The translations under genes were made by a program, and so were the position numbers. From Chryseobacterium sp. MEBOG06 (GTDB lineage: Bacteria; Bacteroidota; Bacteroidia; Flavobacteriales; Weeksellaceae): a stretch of DNA of 64,000 nucleotides. This document shows, in pieces, positions 54,435 to 63,114 of the stretch. The stretch lies in NCBI RefSeq assembly GCF_021869765.1, contig NZ_CP084580.1, positions 1,612,001-1,676,000 of the forward strand. The letters are read 5' to 3'. The number at the start of each line of letters is the position of its first letter. Positions within the stretch are counted from its first letter, which is position 1. The notes under the pieces were generated by a model that worked only from the letters and a program-made list of their open reading frames with translations, searched no databases and was not told the origin of the DNA.

Positions 54435-55217
54435 ATGAATAAATTTCTATTAAAAGCACTGGTTTTAACCTCAGTAAATGTTGCCATTCTTTCGAATGCG
54501 CAATTCAGAACCCGAAACAGAATGGATAAGTTGGAAGACTTTGACGAGCAAAAATTCAGTTGGGGGTTTTATTTGAACGGGAACAGACTGGACTATCGCA
54601 TCGTACTGCATCCGAGATATGGGATGAACGGGAATGAAAACCTTGTCACATCCAAGGAGAGTTATAGTTTCGGTGCCGGGCTGATTGCAAAATGGAGACT
54701 GAATGACTACTTAGATGTAAGAATGGAACCAGGTTTACAGTTTGCACAAAGACAGTTGACTTTTAATACCCAATCTAATGATATCTACGCGGGCGGATCT
54801 TTAACCAATCCTCCTTTTATGCCTGTTCCGCTTCAGGATAAAGATAAAGTTAGAGAAATTAAATCTACCTTGATTGATATTCCTGTTCTTTTGGAGCTTC
54901 ATGGGCAAAGATGGTATAACTCAAGACCTTACATTGCCGGTGGGGTGAACTATATTGTGAATCTTCAGTCTAACGCAACTTCTACTGATGATAACATGCA
55001 GGGAATCTTCAGATCAACAACGCATAACTTTGCTTGGTCTGCAGAAATGGGGATTCAGTTTTATTTCAACAAATTTAAATTGACCCCTGCCATCAGAGGA
55101 ACATTCTTTATGAATAACGAAAAAGTGGCTGATAACGCTACCACACCTCCATATTGGGCGGCTGCAATGTCTACATTACAGACAAGAGCAGTAATGTTCG
55201 TTCTGAAATTTGAATAA
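54435..55217 (+). CDS. porT: PorT-family outer-membrane beta-barrel protein (T9SS assembly)
   Basis: A 260-residue protein with a signal peptide (ending SNAQF) and an eight-stranded barrel. Features are FSWGFYLNGNRLDYRIVLHPRYG, SYSFGAGLIAKWRLNDYLDVRMEPGLQFAQRQLTF, LIDIPVLLELHGQRWYNSRPYIAGGVNYIVNL and the closing FVLKFE. Placement directly after menG is the usual arrangement of porT in Bacteroidota. PorT is needed for type IX secretion, which is used by at least two proteins encoded in the haem locus of this window. Confidence 0.88.
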   Translation: MNKFLLKALVLTSVNVAILSNAQFRTRNRMDKLEDFDEQKFSWGFYLNGNRLDYRIVLHPRYGMNGNENLVTSKESYSFGAGLIAKWRLNDYLDVRMEPGLQFAQRQLTFNTQSNDIYAGGSLTNPPFMPVPLQDKDKVREIKSTLIDIPVLLELHGQRWYNSRPYIAGGVNYIVNLQSNATSTDDNMQGIFRSTTHNFAWSAEMGIQFYFNKFKLTPAIRGTFFMNNEKVADNATTPPYWAAAMSTLQTRAVMFVLKFE

Positions 55218-55239
55218 TAAATTTCATATTAAAAAATAC

Positions 55240-55267
55240 AAAGGAGGTGCCTGGCGCCTCCTTTTTT
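55240..55267 (+). terminator. Rho-independent terminator of the menG-porT operon
   Basis: AAAGGAGGTGCC (55240-55251) pairs with GGCGCCTCCTTT via one G-U pair, followed by T residues. Confidence 0.85.
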
Positions 55268-55355
55268 GTTGGTATTTCAAAATATAGAGCGTTTTATTTT
55301 TGTTAGTGTTATTATTTTTTTATTTTTGCTTTCAGTTAGAATATACAAACCTGAA

Positions 55356-55658
55356 ATGCTTCAAGATTTAGAAAACAATTTTTCAGAATTAGAGAGAAAG
55401 ATTTCGACTCTGCAAAAGAACTATAAGAATCTTACGGAAAATTTAGCAGAACTGAGTGTTGAGCATGAAGAGTTGAAGAAGAAGTATGATGAGGAAAGAC
55501 GAAGAAATCAGGTATTAGCAGAAGAACAAAAAAATATAAAACTTTATTCAGCAATATCAGGGAATCCTGAACACAATAGATTAATGAAAAACCATATCAA
55601 CAGATTGGTAAAAGAGATTGATTTCTGTATTGCTCAGCTTCAAAACAGTGGACTATAA
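55356..55658 (+). CDS. Coiled-coil protein upstream of zapA
   Basis: A 100-residue protein beginning MLQDLENNFSELERKISTLQ. Residues 5-65 form a heptad-like coiled coil, followed by a helical end (NRLMKNHINRLVKEIDFCIAQL). A longer frame back to 55266 crosses a -7 element (TATTTTTG, 55321-55328), so the ATG at 55356 is preferred. The stop is shared with the start of zapA, which suggests a division-related partner (ZapB-like in role), but this is inferred from position. Confidence 0.72.
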   Translation: MLQDLENNFSELERKISTLQKNYKNLTENLAELSVEHEELKKKYDEERRRNQVLAEEQKNIKLYSAISGNPEHNRLMKNHINRLVKEIDFCIAQLQNSGL

Positions 55659-55945
55659 TGGAGGTAAGGAGAATAACCGTAAACATTGCAGGAAGGGTAT
55701 ACCCGCTGAACGTACCGGCAGCAGAGGAGGAAACTTTGCGTAAAGTAGGGAAGCAGATAGAGAATATGATTAAAGATTTTGAACAAAACTTCGATGTAAG
55801 AGATAAACAGGATGCTTTGGCTATGTGTGCCCTTAAACTGGGAACCAATGCAGAAGTAGTATCTCTTAATTACGAGAAAAATATTAATTCAACCAATGAA
55901 AGATTAACGCAGATTAATCAATCATTGAATGAAATAGGGAAATAG
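55658..55945 (+). CDS. zapA: Cell division protein ZapA
   Basis: A 95-residue protein: RRITVNIAGRVYPLNVPAAEEETLRKVGKQIENMIKDFEQNFDVRDKQDALAMCALKLG is the ZapA domain, followed by a coiled-coil dimer helix. It bundles FtsZ at the division ring. It starts one base inside the previous stop and is followed by the 6S RNA gene, a linkage also known from proteobacteria. Confidence 0.88.
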   Translation: MEVRRITVNIAGRVYPLNVPAAEEETLRKVGKQIENMIKDFEQNFDVRDKQDALAMCALKLGTNAEVVSLNYEKNINSTNERLTQINQSLNEIGK

Positions 55946-55960
55946 ATTTTTTTTCCCTTA

Positions 55961-56137
55961 AAGACCTGCCTACAATAATTCTAACACATTAAAGGTAAAC
56001 TCAACGCTAAACAATTACCGAGCAAATGTCCAGTGAATGGCGTGCCGGATTCCCGGATTACAGACAGTGGAAATCAGTTCAAATCGTGTTGATTAGGAGT
56101 TTACTCTCAATCCCTGGATTATTGTGGGCTTTTTTTA
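55961..56137 (+). ncRNA. ssrS: 6S RNA, flavobacterial type (6S-Flavo)
   Basis: The 226-bp gap between zapA and rny holds a rod-shaped RNA. The outer stem pairs 55968-55980 (GCCTACAATAATT) with 56117-56129 (GATTATTGTGGGC). A second stem pairs GGTAAACTC (55994-56002) with GAGTTTACT (56097-56105). The centre stays largely open, and a T run (56130-56136) ends it. Long closing stems around a central bulge and the zapA neighbourhood are the marks of 6S RNA, which binds housekeeping RNA polymerase. The exact 5' end is uncertain. Confidence 0.8.
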
Positions 56138-56171
56138 TTTATATGAAGACAATTAAAACTCAATATATATT

Positions 56172-57761
56172 ATGACAACAGCCATTATAGTCGGCGTTAT
56201 TTGCTTAGTTATTGGGGTAGTAATAGGGATGTTTTTCTCTAGAAGCTCTCTGAATACTAAGGCAAAATTTATCATAGATGATGCAAAGAAAAATGCCGAA
56301 AACCTTATAGAAAAAGCTAACGTACAAGCCGAATCCATAAAGAAAGAAAAGAACCTTCAGGCAAAAGAAAAATTTCTGGAGCTAAAATCACAGCATGATG
56401 CTGACATTCAGTCCCGTGAAAAGAAAATACAGGAATCTGAAAAGAGAATGCAGGAGGTTGAAAAAAGAACCAAGGACAAAGAGCATAAGCTGAATGACGA
56501 ACTTAGCAAAGTAGGAAAACTTGAAAAAGATTTGGATAAGCAGATTGCTGATTATTCCAAGAAAAATGAGATTTTAGAGAAAAAGCAGCATGAATTAGAC
56601 ACTGCTAACGCTAAAAAAGTTGAAATTCTTGAAAAAATCTCTAACTACACAGCAGATGAAGCAAAAGCAGAATTGGTAGAAACCATGAGAGCTGAAGCTA
56701 AAACAAGAGCTCAGGCACACGTTCAGAGCATCATGGAAGAAGCTCAGATGAATGCGAAGAACGAAGCAAGAAAAATCGTTATTCAAACCATTCAGAGAAT
56801 CGGAACAGAGCAGGCTATTGAAAATTCAGTATCTGTATTTAACATTGAATCTGATGAAGTAAAAGGTAGAATTATCGGTAGAGAGGGTAGAAATATCCGT
56901 GCTTTAGAAGCGATCACAGGAGTGGAAATTATCGTTGATGATACTCCGGAGGCGATTCTTCTTTCGTGCTTTGACCCGGTAAGAAGAGAAATTGCAAGAC
57001 TGTCCCTTCACAGATTGGTTACTGACGGTAGAATTCACCCGGCAAGAATCGAAGAAGTGGTAGAAAAAACAAGAAAACAAATAGAAGAGGAGATTATTGA
57101 AGTAGGGAAGAGAACGATCATTGATTTAGGAATCCACGGATTGCACCCTGAATTGATCAAAATCGTTGGTAGAATGAAGTACCGTTCTTCTTATGGACAG
57201 AACTTACTACAGCACTCAAGAGAAGTAGCTAATATTGCTGCAACAATGGCTGCTGAATTAGGATTGAACGTAAAGTTAGCTAAAAGAGCAGGTCTATTAC
57301 ACGATATTGGTAAAGTTCCTGAGCAGGAATCTGAATTACCACATGCGTTATTAGGAATGCAATGGGCTGAGAAATATGGTGAAAATCCAGAAGTCGTTAA
57401 TGCTATTGGAGCTCACCACGACGAAATTGAAATGAAGTCGTTATTATCTCCGATCATTCAGGTGGCCGATGCTATCTCAGGAGCAAGACCGGGAGCAAGA
57501 AGACAGGTGCTGGAATCTTATATTCAGAGACTGAAAGACCTTGAATCTGCTGCGCTAAGCTTCGAAGGAGTATCAAGTGCTTATGCAATCCAGGCTGGTA
57601 GAGAACTGAGAGTAATGGTAGAAAGTGGAAAAGTAAATGATGAAGTCGCTTCTCAATTATCTTACGATATTTCTGAAAAGATCCAGAACGAACTGACTTA
57701 TCCGGGACAGGTAAAAGTAACAGTAATCAGAGAAACGAGAGCTGTCAATATTGCAAGATAA
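56172..57761 (+). CDS. rny: Ribonuclease Y
   Basis: A 529-residue endoribonuclease. One N-terminal membrane helix ([18 protein letters not shown]) is followed by a coiled coil to about 210 ([31 protein letters not shown]). Then comes a KH domain with [26 protein letters not shown], and an HD domain with [15 protein letters not shown] and [13 protein letters not shown]. It begins mRNA decay at the membrane. A terminator follows. Confidence 0.96.
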   Translation: MTTAIIVGVICLVIGVVIGMFFSRSSLNTKAKFIIDDAKKNAENLIEKANVQAESIKKEKNLQAKEKFLELKSQHDADIQSREKKIQESEKRMQEVEKRTKDKEHKLNDELSKVGKLEKDLDKQIADYSKKNEILEKKQHELDTANAKKVEILEKISNYTADEAKAELVETMRAEAKTRAQAHVQSIMEEAQMNAKNEARKIVIQTIQRIGTEQAIENSVSVFNIESDEVKGRIIGREGRNIRALEAITGVEIIVDDTPEAILLSCFDPVRREIARLSLHRLVTDGRIHPARIEEVVEKTRKQIEEEIIEVGKRTIIDLGIHGLHPELIKIVGRMKYRSSYGQNLLQHSREVANIAATMAAELGLNVKLAKRAGLLHDIGKVPEQESELPHALLGMQWAEKYGENPEVVNAIGAHHDEIEMKSLLSPIIQVADAISGARPGARRQVLESYIQRLKDLESAALSFEGVSSAYAIQAGRELRVMVESGKVNDEVASQLSYDISEKIQNELTYPGQVKVTVIRETRAVNIAR

Positions 57762-57783
57762 TAATCAAATTAAGATATTTTAT

Positions 57784-57813
57784 AAAAACCTTTCAAGAAA
57801 TTGAAAGGTTTTT
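57784..57813 (+). terminator. Rho-independent terminator of rny
   Basis: A 13-bp stem, 57784-57796 with 57801-57813, ending in T residues. Confidence 0.92.
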
Positions 57814-57834
57814 TATTTTTATCAAAACTTAAAA

Positions 57835-59076
57835 ATGCAAGAACTGTCACTGTCTTCAAAACTGAAGTACATTTTTTCTATCCCCGTTGTTATTTCTGCC
57901 CTGGGCTATTTTGTAGATATATATGATCTTCTTTTATTTGGGATTGTAAGAATTCCAAGTTTAAAAGCATTAGGGCTTAATCCTGATGCGGATGGGACCT
58001 TTATTCTGAACTGTCAGATGGTAGGGCTTCTCATTGGAGGAGTCTTCTGGGGGATCTTCGGAGATAAAAAAGGAAGACTTTCCGTACTTTTTGGTTCTAT
58101 CCTCGTATATTCTTTAGCGAATATAGCCTGTGGCTTTCTGCCTTATTTTCCAAAAGAGCATTTGGTGTACCAGTATGCAGGCTTAAGATTTATAGCGGGC
58201 ATAGGGCTTGCCGGGGAGCTTGGAGCGGGAATTACACTGGTTTCTGAAAGCCTGCCGAAGAATTTAAGAGCGATCGGAACCTCGGTGGTGGCTGGTTTTG
58301 GATTAATGGGAGCCGTAGTAGCCCAGCTCACAGTAGAACTGGCCGGAGGATGGAACATCTCTTATGTCATTGGCGGAATCATGGGAATTCTGCTGCTGTT
58401 ACTCAGAATAAGTGTATCAGAATCCGGAATTTATAAAAATATTGAACATAAAAGCGTTTCCAAAGGGAACTTTCTGTCTTTTTTTACCAATAAGAACAGA
58501 TTGATAAGATATTTAAAATGTATTGCAGTGGGATTACCCACCTGGTATTGTATAGGGATTCTGGCCGTTTTAGCCAATCAATTTGCCCCTGAACTTGGAA
58601 TAAAGGATGTCAACCCCGGAAAAGCAATTATGTGGGCTTACGTGGGGATATCTGCCGGCGATTTGGCGAGTGGTTTTATTTCCCATATTTTAAAGTCCCG
58701 CAAAATGGCCATATTTTACATGCTGAGCTTTACTTTGATCGGCGTGGCTGTTATGCTCTTTGGGAACACCAATACAGAAACAAAATATTATATGTTTTGC
58801 GTATGGCTTGGCCTTGGGACAGGGTATTGGGCGATGTTTGTAACGCTGGCGGCAGAACAGTTCGGAACCAATATCAGAAATACAGCAACTACCACAGTCC
58901 CGAATATGGTAAGAGGATTGGTTCCTGTGATGATTCTGGCATTTGACACCCTAAAAGGAAATTTTTCCGTGGTAGAAAGCGCTGCGATTATTGGAGTAGT
59001 GGTATTCGGACTTGCTTTTTATTCTTCGCTTACCATTTCGGAGACTCATAATAAGGATCTTGAATTTACAGAATAA
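57835..59076 (+). CDS. MFS transporter, metabolite:proton symporter-like
   Basis: A 413-residue 12-segment transporter. The N-terminal half has GYFVDIYDLLLFGIVRIPSLKALG and GVFWGIFGDKKGRLSVLFGSILVYSLANIACGF (loop 2-3 GDKKGR motif), then LRFIAGIGLAGELGAGITLVSESLPKNLRAIGTS and SESGIYK. This is the sugar/metabolite:H+ symporter type rather than the drug exporter type. Family members import organic acids or sialic acid; the substrate cannot be named here. It is a single gene. Confidence 0.85.
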   Translation: MQELSLSSKLKYIFSIPVVISALGYFVDIYDLLLFGIVRIPSLKALGLNPDADGTFILNCQMVGLLIGGVFWGIFGDKKGRLSVLFGSILVYSLANIACGFLPYFPKEHLVYQYAGLRFIAGIGLAGELGAGITLVSESLPKNLRAIGTSVVAGFGLMGAVVAQLTVELAGGWNISYVIGGIMGILLLLLRISVSESGIYKNIEHKSVSKGNFLSFFTNKNRLIRYLKCIAVGLPTWYCIGILAVLANQFAPELGIKDVNPGKAIMWAYVGISAGDLASGFISHILKSRKMAIFYMLSFTLIGVAVMLFGNTNTETKYYMFCVWLGLGTGYWAMFVTLAAEQFGTNIRNTATTTVPNMVRGLVPVMILAFDTLKGNFSVVESAAIIGVVVFGLAFYSSLTISETHNKDLEFTE

Positions 59077-59195
59077 TTTAATTTGTTTAATAATTTTGAA
59101 CGGATTATCCTAGTTGTTTTATAGATTAATACGATTAAAATCAATATATTATTTAAATTTATATTAAATTATGTTGCGGGTGATTAATATTTGTT

Positions 59196-59203
59196 TAACT
59201 TTG
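59196..59203 (+). promoter_or_regulatory. Promoter of the double-glycine peptide gene
   Basis: TAACTTTG at 59196-59203 with TTG exactly 19 bases upstream (59174-59176) is the best two-part promoter match in the window. The peptide start is 43-52 bp downstream. Confidence 0.7.
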
Positions 59204-59246
59204 GAAGGTAAGTAAAACTATACTGTTTAATCAAAAACTAATTCAC

Positions 59247-59429
59247 ATGAACATTATGAAAAATGCTAAAAAGCTAGCAAAGCAAGATCTGAAAAATATT
59301 ACAGGAGGGATAAGCGGAACTCCGGATTTATCTCTTTGCGGGTGCAACTGTGCAGGATCTGTAGAAGGTCCTAAATATTGCGCGCAATATATCGCTTGTC
59401 CGCAAGTTTATACTTGTGGCGAGTATTAA
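59247..59429 (+). CDS. Bacteriocin-like Cys-rich peptide with double-glycine leader
   Basis: A 60-residue peptide (57 if the Met at 59256 is used). The leader KNAKKLAKQDLKNITGG has the KxLxRxxLKxIxGG pattern of peptides exported by C39-peptidase ABC transporters. The core after GG starts ISGTPDLSLCGCNC, holds six cysteines, and ends YTCGEY. Many Chryseobacterium strains carry similar short 'bacteriocin-like' genes. No transporter, immunity or modification gene is adjacent; the neighbours are an MFS symporter and YeiH. It has its own promoter and terminator. Confidence 0.78.
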   Translation: MNIMKNAKKLAKQDLKNITGGISGTPDLSLCGCNCAGSVEGPKYCAQYIACPQVYTCGEY

Positions 59430-59472
59430 GAAATTATTTCTACATGAAATAAACATTTCCACATTTAATATG

Positions 59473-59510
59473 CAGAACCCTTTTGACCTTCAAAAGGGTT
59501 CTGCTGTTTT
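59473..59510 (+). terminator. Rho-independent terminator after the peptide gene
   Basis: A 14-bp stem, CAGAACCCTTTTGA (59473-59486) with TCAAAAGGGTTCTG (59490-59503), then T residues. It sits between convergent genes. Confidence 0.92.
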
Positions 59511-60445
59511 TAATGGATAATATAAAGCAGACTGCCAACGCTTATCGTAACCCAAAGAATTACAGCGGTTAGTAGAGGCTTTAAACCTATGGTTTTCAAT
59601 GTCTGAACAGAAAGGGTAGAGCCAATGAAAAACAAGGTCAGATTTAATCCGGATTTTGCCAAAACAGTTATAGAAGCACTGAAACGGTCAAGAAACGGGA
59701 AATAGGTATTAAGGAGAATTGCCAGAATAAAATAACCGATAAACCATGGGATTTTTATTTTTGAATCTTTACTTTTAAAAACAAACATGGTGATCAGTGA
59801 AATAGGAATGATCCATAAAGCACGGGCGAGTTTAACGGTTGTTGCTATTTTCAATGCTTCATCTCCATATTTACCGGCAGCACCTACTACAGAGCTTGTA
59901 TCATGAATTCCCACGGCACACCACAAGCCAAACTGTTCCTGTGAAAGATTCAGAAGATGACCCATAGCGGGGTAAACAAACAGGGCAATAGAATTTAACG
60001 TGAAAACAATAGCCAGGGCAAGGGAAATCTGTTTAGTACTGGGTTTAATAATGGGAGATACAGCAGCAATAGCACTTCCGCCACAAATAGCAGTCCCTGC
60101 AGAAAGAAGATAAGATAAAGGTCTATCGAGTTTAAAGACCTTTCCTAATACATATCCCAGACCCATTACAACGGCAATACTTACAACAGTTAACATCAAT
60201 CCTGTTTTTCCGGCATGCAGAGCTTCATCCAGCTTCAGTCCGAATCCCAGACCTACAATCGAGATCTGCAATAGCAAATGAATGTAATGATGAAGGTTTT
60301 TTTCAAATGGATTTCCGATAAAAATGGCCAGTCCAAAGCCCAAAGCAAGAGCTATAGGTGATGATATAAAGGGAGTAAGACACAAAACAGCCAATACAAT
60401 AAAAAATACTTTCCGTGTCATTTCATTTTGAATGAAATCTTTCAT
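59510..60445 (-). CDS. YeiH-family putative sulfate/sulfite exporter
   Basis: A 311-residue, roughly ten-segment membrane protein starting MKDFIQNEMTRK; upstream in-frame starts (ATG 60469, TTG 60472) are possible. SSPIALALGFGLAIFIGNP, QISIVGLGFGLKLDEAL, SAGTAICGGSAIAAVSPII and WCAVGIHDTSSVVGAAGKYGDEAL are the YeiH/DUF340-like motifs. The family is called a putative sulfate export transporter and is often paired with a LysR regulator, as here. Confidence 0.86.
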   Translation of the reverse strand: MKDFIQNEMTRKVFFIVLAVLCLTPFISSPIALALGFGLAIFIGNPFEKNLHHYIHLLLQISIVGLGFGLKLDEALHAGKTGLMLTVVSIAVVMGLGYVLGKVFKLDRPLSYLLSAGTAICGGSAIAAVSPIIKPSTKQISLALAIVFTLNSIALFVYPAMGHLLNLSQEQFGLWCAVGIHDTSSVVGAAGKYGDEALKIATTVKLARALWIIPISLITMFVFKSKDSKIKIPWFIGYFILAILLNTYFPFLDRFSASITVLAKSGLNLTLFFIGSTLSVQTLKTIGLKPLLTAVILWVTISVGSLLYIIH

Positions 60446-60510
60446 AATGCGAACTTTTAAAATCTGCATCAAAATTGCGGAATATAGTATTACAAAGTAA
60501 ATTGTATTTT

Positions 60511-60535
60511 GTTATGTTGGATAACTAGAGGTTAT
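60511..60535. promoter_or_regulatory. Ordered pentamer array, candidate LysR-type operator
   Basis: GTTAT (60511-60515), ATAAC (60521-60525) and GTTAT (60531-60535) occur with exactly five bases between each, forming two overlapping inverted repeats. The array lies between the LysR gene and yeiH, about 66 bp before the yeiH start. It fits the two half-site binding of LysR tetramers. Confidence 0.55.
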
Positions 60536-60584
60536 AATTGTTGGGTGCCAGATAATAGATAATTGTATTAATACATTCTATTAA

Positions 60585-61460
60585 CTATTCAGCAAACCTT
60601 AGAAAAATTTCTATCAGGTCAGATTGTCCTCCTTTTGGGAGGATAAAATGAAAATCTCTTTCAATATTAAAGTTTTTGATATCAACAATAGTCAGGGTTT
60701 TGTTTTTCAGCTCATTAAGAATTGTGCTGATGGAAAGAAATGCCATCGCATCAGAATGCAGAAGATAGTTTTTGATACTTTCGCTGCTTCCCAGCTGGAT
60801 AAGAGTATTCAATTCATGGATATTGATTCCTTTCTCCTTTAAGCGGTTGTGGATGAACTCCAATGTTCCGGAACCCTGCTCGCGGAAGATCAGATCAATA
60901 TCATAGAGATCTTTAAGATTTAAAGTTTTATTGGCCAGCACATGATCAGATTTTGCAGCCAGAACAATTTCATCAGCTTTAAAAGTTTTATAATCAAAAT
61001 AAGAAGATTGGGATTCTCCTTCAATAATTCCCAAATCAATCTTTCCCTCCTTTAAAAGAGTCGAAATAGCTTCCGTATTTCCTGTAAGAAGCTCAATTTT
61101 AATATCCTTATAATAGACATTGAACTTGGCTAAGATTTCAGGTAAAATATATTGGGCAACGGTAGTACTTGCTCCGATAATAAGTTTCCCTTTATGCTGT
61201 TGATTGAGCTGACTGATTTCAAATTCAAGGTCACGATAGATATTTCTTATCTTTTCAGCATATTCATAGAGTATTTTTCCGCCTTGGGTAAGCTGAATGG
61301 AAGTTCCTTTACGGTCAAACAATTTGGAACCTAACTGAGTTTCTATTTCTTTGATATGCTTTGTGACAGCAGGCTGGGAAATATGAAGCTCTTCTGAGGC
61401 CTTCGTAAAACTGAGTCTTGAAGCTACCGTATGGAAAACTTTTAATCTGTAATCAAACAT
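60585..61460 (-). CDS. LysR-family transcriptional regulator
   Basis: A 291-residue protein. The N-terminal winged helix is MFDYRLKVFHTVASRLSFTKASEELHISQPAVTKHIKEIETQLGSKLFDR, followed by the linker helix and a two-lobed effector domain (KLIIGASTTVAQYILPEILAKF, IDLGIIEGES, RDFHFILPKGG). Such regulators bind a small ligand and act on adjacent genes. It lies on the same strand directly upstream of yeiH, and the spacer holds an ordered set of operator-like pentamers. The effector is unknown; cysteine, sulfur or nitrogen metabolites are candidates from related YeiE/CysB-type proteins. Confidence 0.9.
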   Translation of the reverse strand: MFDYRLKVFHTVASRLSFTKASEELHISQPAVTKHIKEIETQLGSKLFDRKGTSIQLTQGGKILYEYAEKIRNIYRDLEFEISQLNQQHKGKLIIGASTTVAQYILPEILAKFNVYYKDIKIELLTGNTEAISTLLKEGKIDLGIIEGESQSSYFDYKTFKADEIVLAAKSDHVLANKTLNLKDLYDIDLIFREQGSGTLEFIHNRLKEKGINIHELNTLIQLGSSESIKNYLLHSDAMAFLSISTILNELKNKTLTIVDIKNFNIERDFHFILPKGGQSDLIEIFLRFAE

Positions 61461-61698
61461 GGCGTAAAATTACGAATTATAGTTGTGATGAGTAATAGTG
61501 GGAAATTGAAAATTAAAAGTTAAGAATTTTCAGGTAATATTTAAGAGCAGGAACAGAGACTGTCAAAAGAAGAGTAGATAGAATTTAAGCTTTGGAGACT
61601 AAGTTTGATAATACAGATGAAAACTATCTTAATCAGATTATTCATAACACATGCAATATAAAGTCCTGTTGAATCTGCATATTTATAATATTTTCAAC

Positions 61699-63006
61699 TT
61701 ACAAAAAGTCCGAAACAGATTTATCCTGTTGGCTTTCATATCTTCTGTTTTTAGCTTCTCCCACTTTCTGTCTGGTATAAATGCTGTTGTGTCCTGAAAG
61801 AAGATAAGATACTACGCACGCAATAGCTACATACACACCACATTCAGCTCCGAATAATTCTATTCCCATCAGCATACAGGCCAGCGGAGTATTCGTAGCT
61901 CCTGCAAATACAGCTACAAATCCCATTCCTGCTAATAATGCGAAGGGTAAAGGAATAAACACGGATAATGCGCTCCCTAATGTTGCACCGATAAAAAATA
62001 ACGGAGTTACTTCACCTCCTTTGAATCCTGCAGATAAAGTGATGATGGTAAAGATCATTTTTAAAGCAAAATCATACAAGGGAAGCTGCTTTTCAAAAGA
62101 CTCCAGAATAATGGGAACTCCCAAGCCGATATACCGGGTTGTTCCCATGGCAAAAACGGATAAAGCAATAATAATTCCACCTGCTGCTGGGCGAAATGGA
62201 GGATATTTGATATTAGTTTTAAATACAGAACCTGCCCAATGGATGATCTTACTAAAAGCAGCAGCACAAATTCCAAAAGTAATTCCGGCTAAAATACTGT
62301 ATAAAATGGGCAAAAATTCCAGTTTTGGAATAAAATCAATATGATAATGAGTATGCTTTACATTCCATAAGGTTGTTGTCCAGTCCGCTAAAATAGCAGA
62401 AACAAAAGCCGGAAATATAGCATTATATCGGATTTTTCCGATGAGAAAGACTTCAAGCCCGAAAACAGCTCCGGCAAGGGGAGTTCCGAAAACAGAACCA
62501 AATCCGGCAGCAATGGCAGAGATAATCAGTATTTTTCTTTCACTGGTATCAAGTTTAAAAGGTTTTGTAAGCTGATCAGCAATAGCTCCCGCCATCTGAA
62601 GAGCTGTTCCTTCACGGCCTGCAGATCCGCCAAACAAATGGGTAACAAGGGTTCCGAGGTAAACAAAAGGAGCCATTTTGAAGGGAATAATTGCCTGAGG
62701 ATTATGAATAGTATCAATAAGAAGATTATTTCCTGCTTCAACATCTTTTCCCCAGTAATAATAGAGAAGCCCGATAAGAAATCCTGCCACAGGAAGAAAC
62801 GCAATCAGCCAGAGGTGGCTTTCTCTGAAATCAGTAGCCCATTCCAACGACTGAAGAAATCCCGCAGATGCTGTCCCCGTTAAGGCTCCGATAATAATGC
62901 TGATCACCAGCCACTTTAAAATATAGGGGAGGGCCGGAAATTTTCTGAAGAAAAAATGAGTGTGAAAAATCGCTTTTTTACCAATTGTTCGTTGATTTTT
63001 TGACAT
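61699..63006 (-). CDS. CLC-family antiporter, probably fluoride-specific (CLC-F)
   Basis: A 435-residue CLC protein with about ten or more membrane segments. The gate motif is GGSAGREGTALQMAGAIADQL, with gating Glu132; GREGT instead of GREGP is a mark of the fluoride-exporting CLC-F branch. FGSVFGTPLAGAVFGLEVFLIG, GGEVTPLFFIGATLGSALSVF and GAECGVYVAIACVVSYLLSG are the later anion-pathway segments. The transcript starts with a fluoride riboswitch (63045-63095), which supports fluoride over chloride. It expels fluoride using the proton gradient. Confidence 0.88.
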   Translation of the reverse strand: MSKNQRTIGKKAIFHTHFFFRKFPALPYILKWLVISIIIGALTGTASAGFLQSLEWATDFRESHLWLIAFLPVAGFLIGLLYYYWGKDVEAGNNLLIDTIHNPQAIIPFKMAPFVYLGTLVTHLFGGSAGREGTALQMAGAIADQLTKPFKLDTSERKILIISAIAAGFGSVFGTPLAGAVFGLEVFLIGKIRYNAIFPAFVSAILADWTTTLWNVKHTHYHIDFIPKLEFLPILYSILAGITFGICAAAFSKIIHWAGSVFKTNIKYPPFRPAAGGIIIALSVFAMGTTRYIGLGVPIILESFEKQLPLYDFALKMIFTIITLSAGFKGGEVTPLFFIGATLGSALSVFIPLPFALLAGMGFVAVFAGATNTPLACMLMGIELFGAECGVYVAIACVVSYLLSGHNSIYTRQKVGEAKNRRYESQQDKSVSDFL

Positions 63007-63012
63007 AATAAA

Positions 63013-63047
63013 CCTGATTAGTTATTGTTAATAATCTCTCAATCAGG
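63013..63047 (-). promoter_or_regulatory. Riboswitch expression platform hairpin
   Basis: AATCAGG (plus 63013-63019 as cctgatt) pairs with CCTGATT (plus 63041-63047 as aatcagg). The first arm ends 6 bases before the ATG and may hold the ribosome site. The second arm shares its CC with the aptamer, so folding of one competes with the other. Confidence 0.55.
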
Positions 63048-63095
63048 CGTCATCAGCTTTTGAAAAGCGGTTGGGTAAGGAAGAACACCATTTCC
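63045..63095 (-). ncRNA. Fluoride riboswitch (crcB motif)
   Basis: Read on the minus strand, the leader contains GGAAATGGTGTTCTTCC, then AACCGC, a short GCTTTT/AAAAGC hairpin, and GCTGATGACGCCT. This is the order and consensus of the crcB motif: P1 GGAA/UUCC, the GGUGU segment that pairs with ACGCC near the 3' end (one G-U pair), and the conserved CUGAUGA block. It stands about 40 bases before the CLC gene, directly after a TATATTTG -7 element (plus 63107-63114). Confidence 0.88.
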
Positions 63096-63106
63096 TTTTG
63101 ATAGCA

Positions 63107-63114
63107 CAAATATA
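63107..63114 (-). promoter_or_regulatory. -7 promoter element of the CLC gene
   Basis: TATATTTG on the minus strand with TTG 20 bases upstream. The expected transcription start is within a few bases of the riboswitch 5' end. Confidence 0.7.

Noticed and set aside
55266..55355. Membrane segment at the start of the coiled-coil protein
   Set aside because: The hydrophobic codons come from T-rich sequence containing a terminator tail and a -7 element.
61499..61535. Further ttgaaaattaaaa arm as a repeat element
   Set aside because: Too short and simple to separate from background AT-rich sequence.
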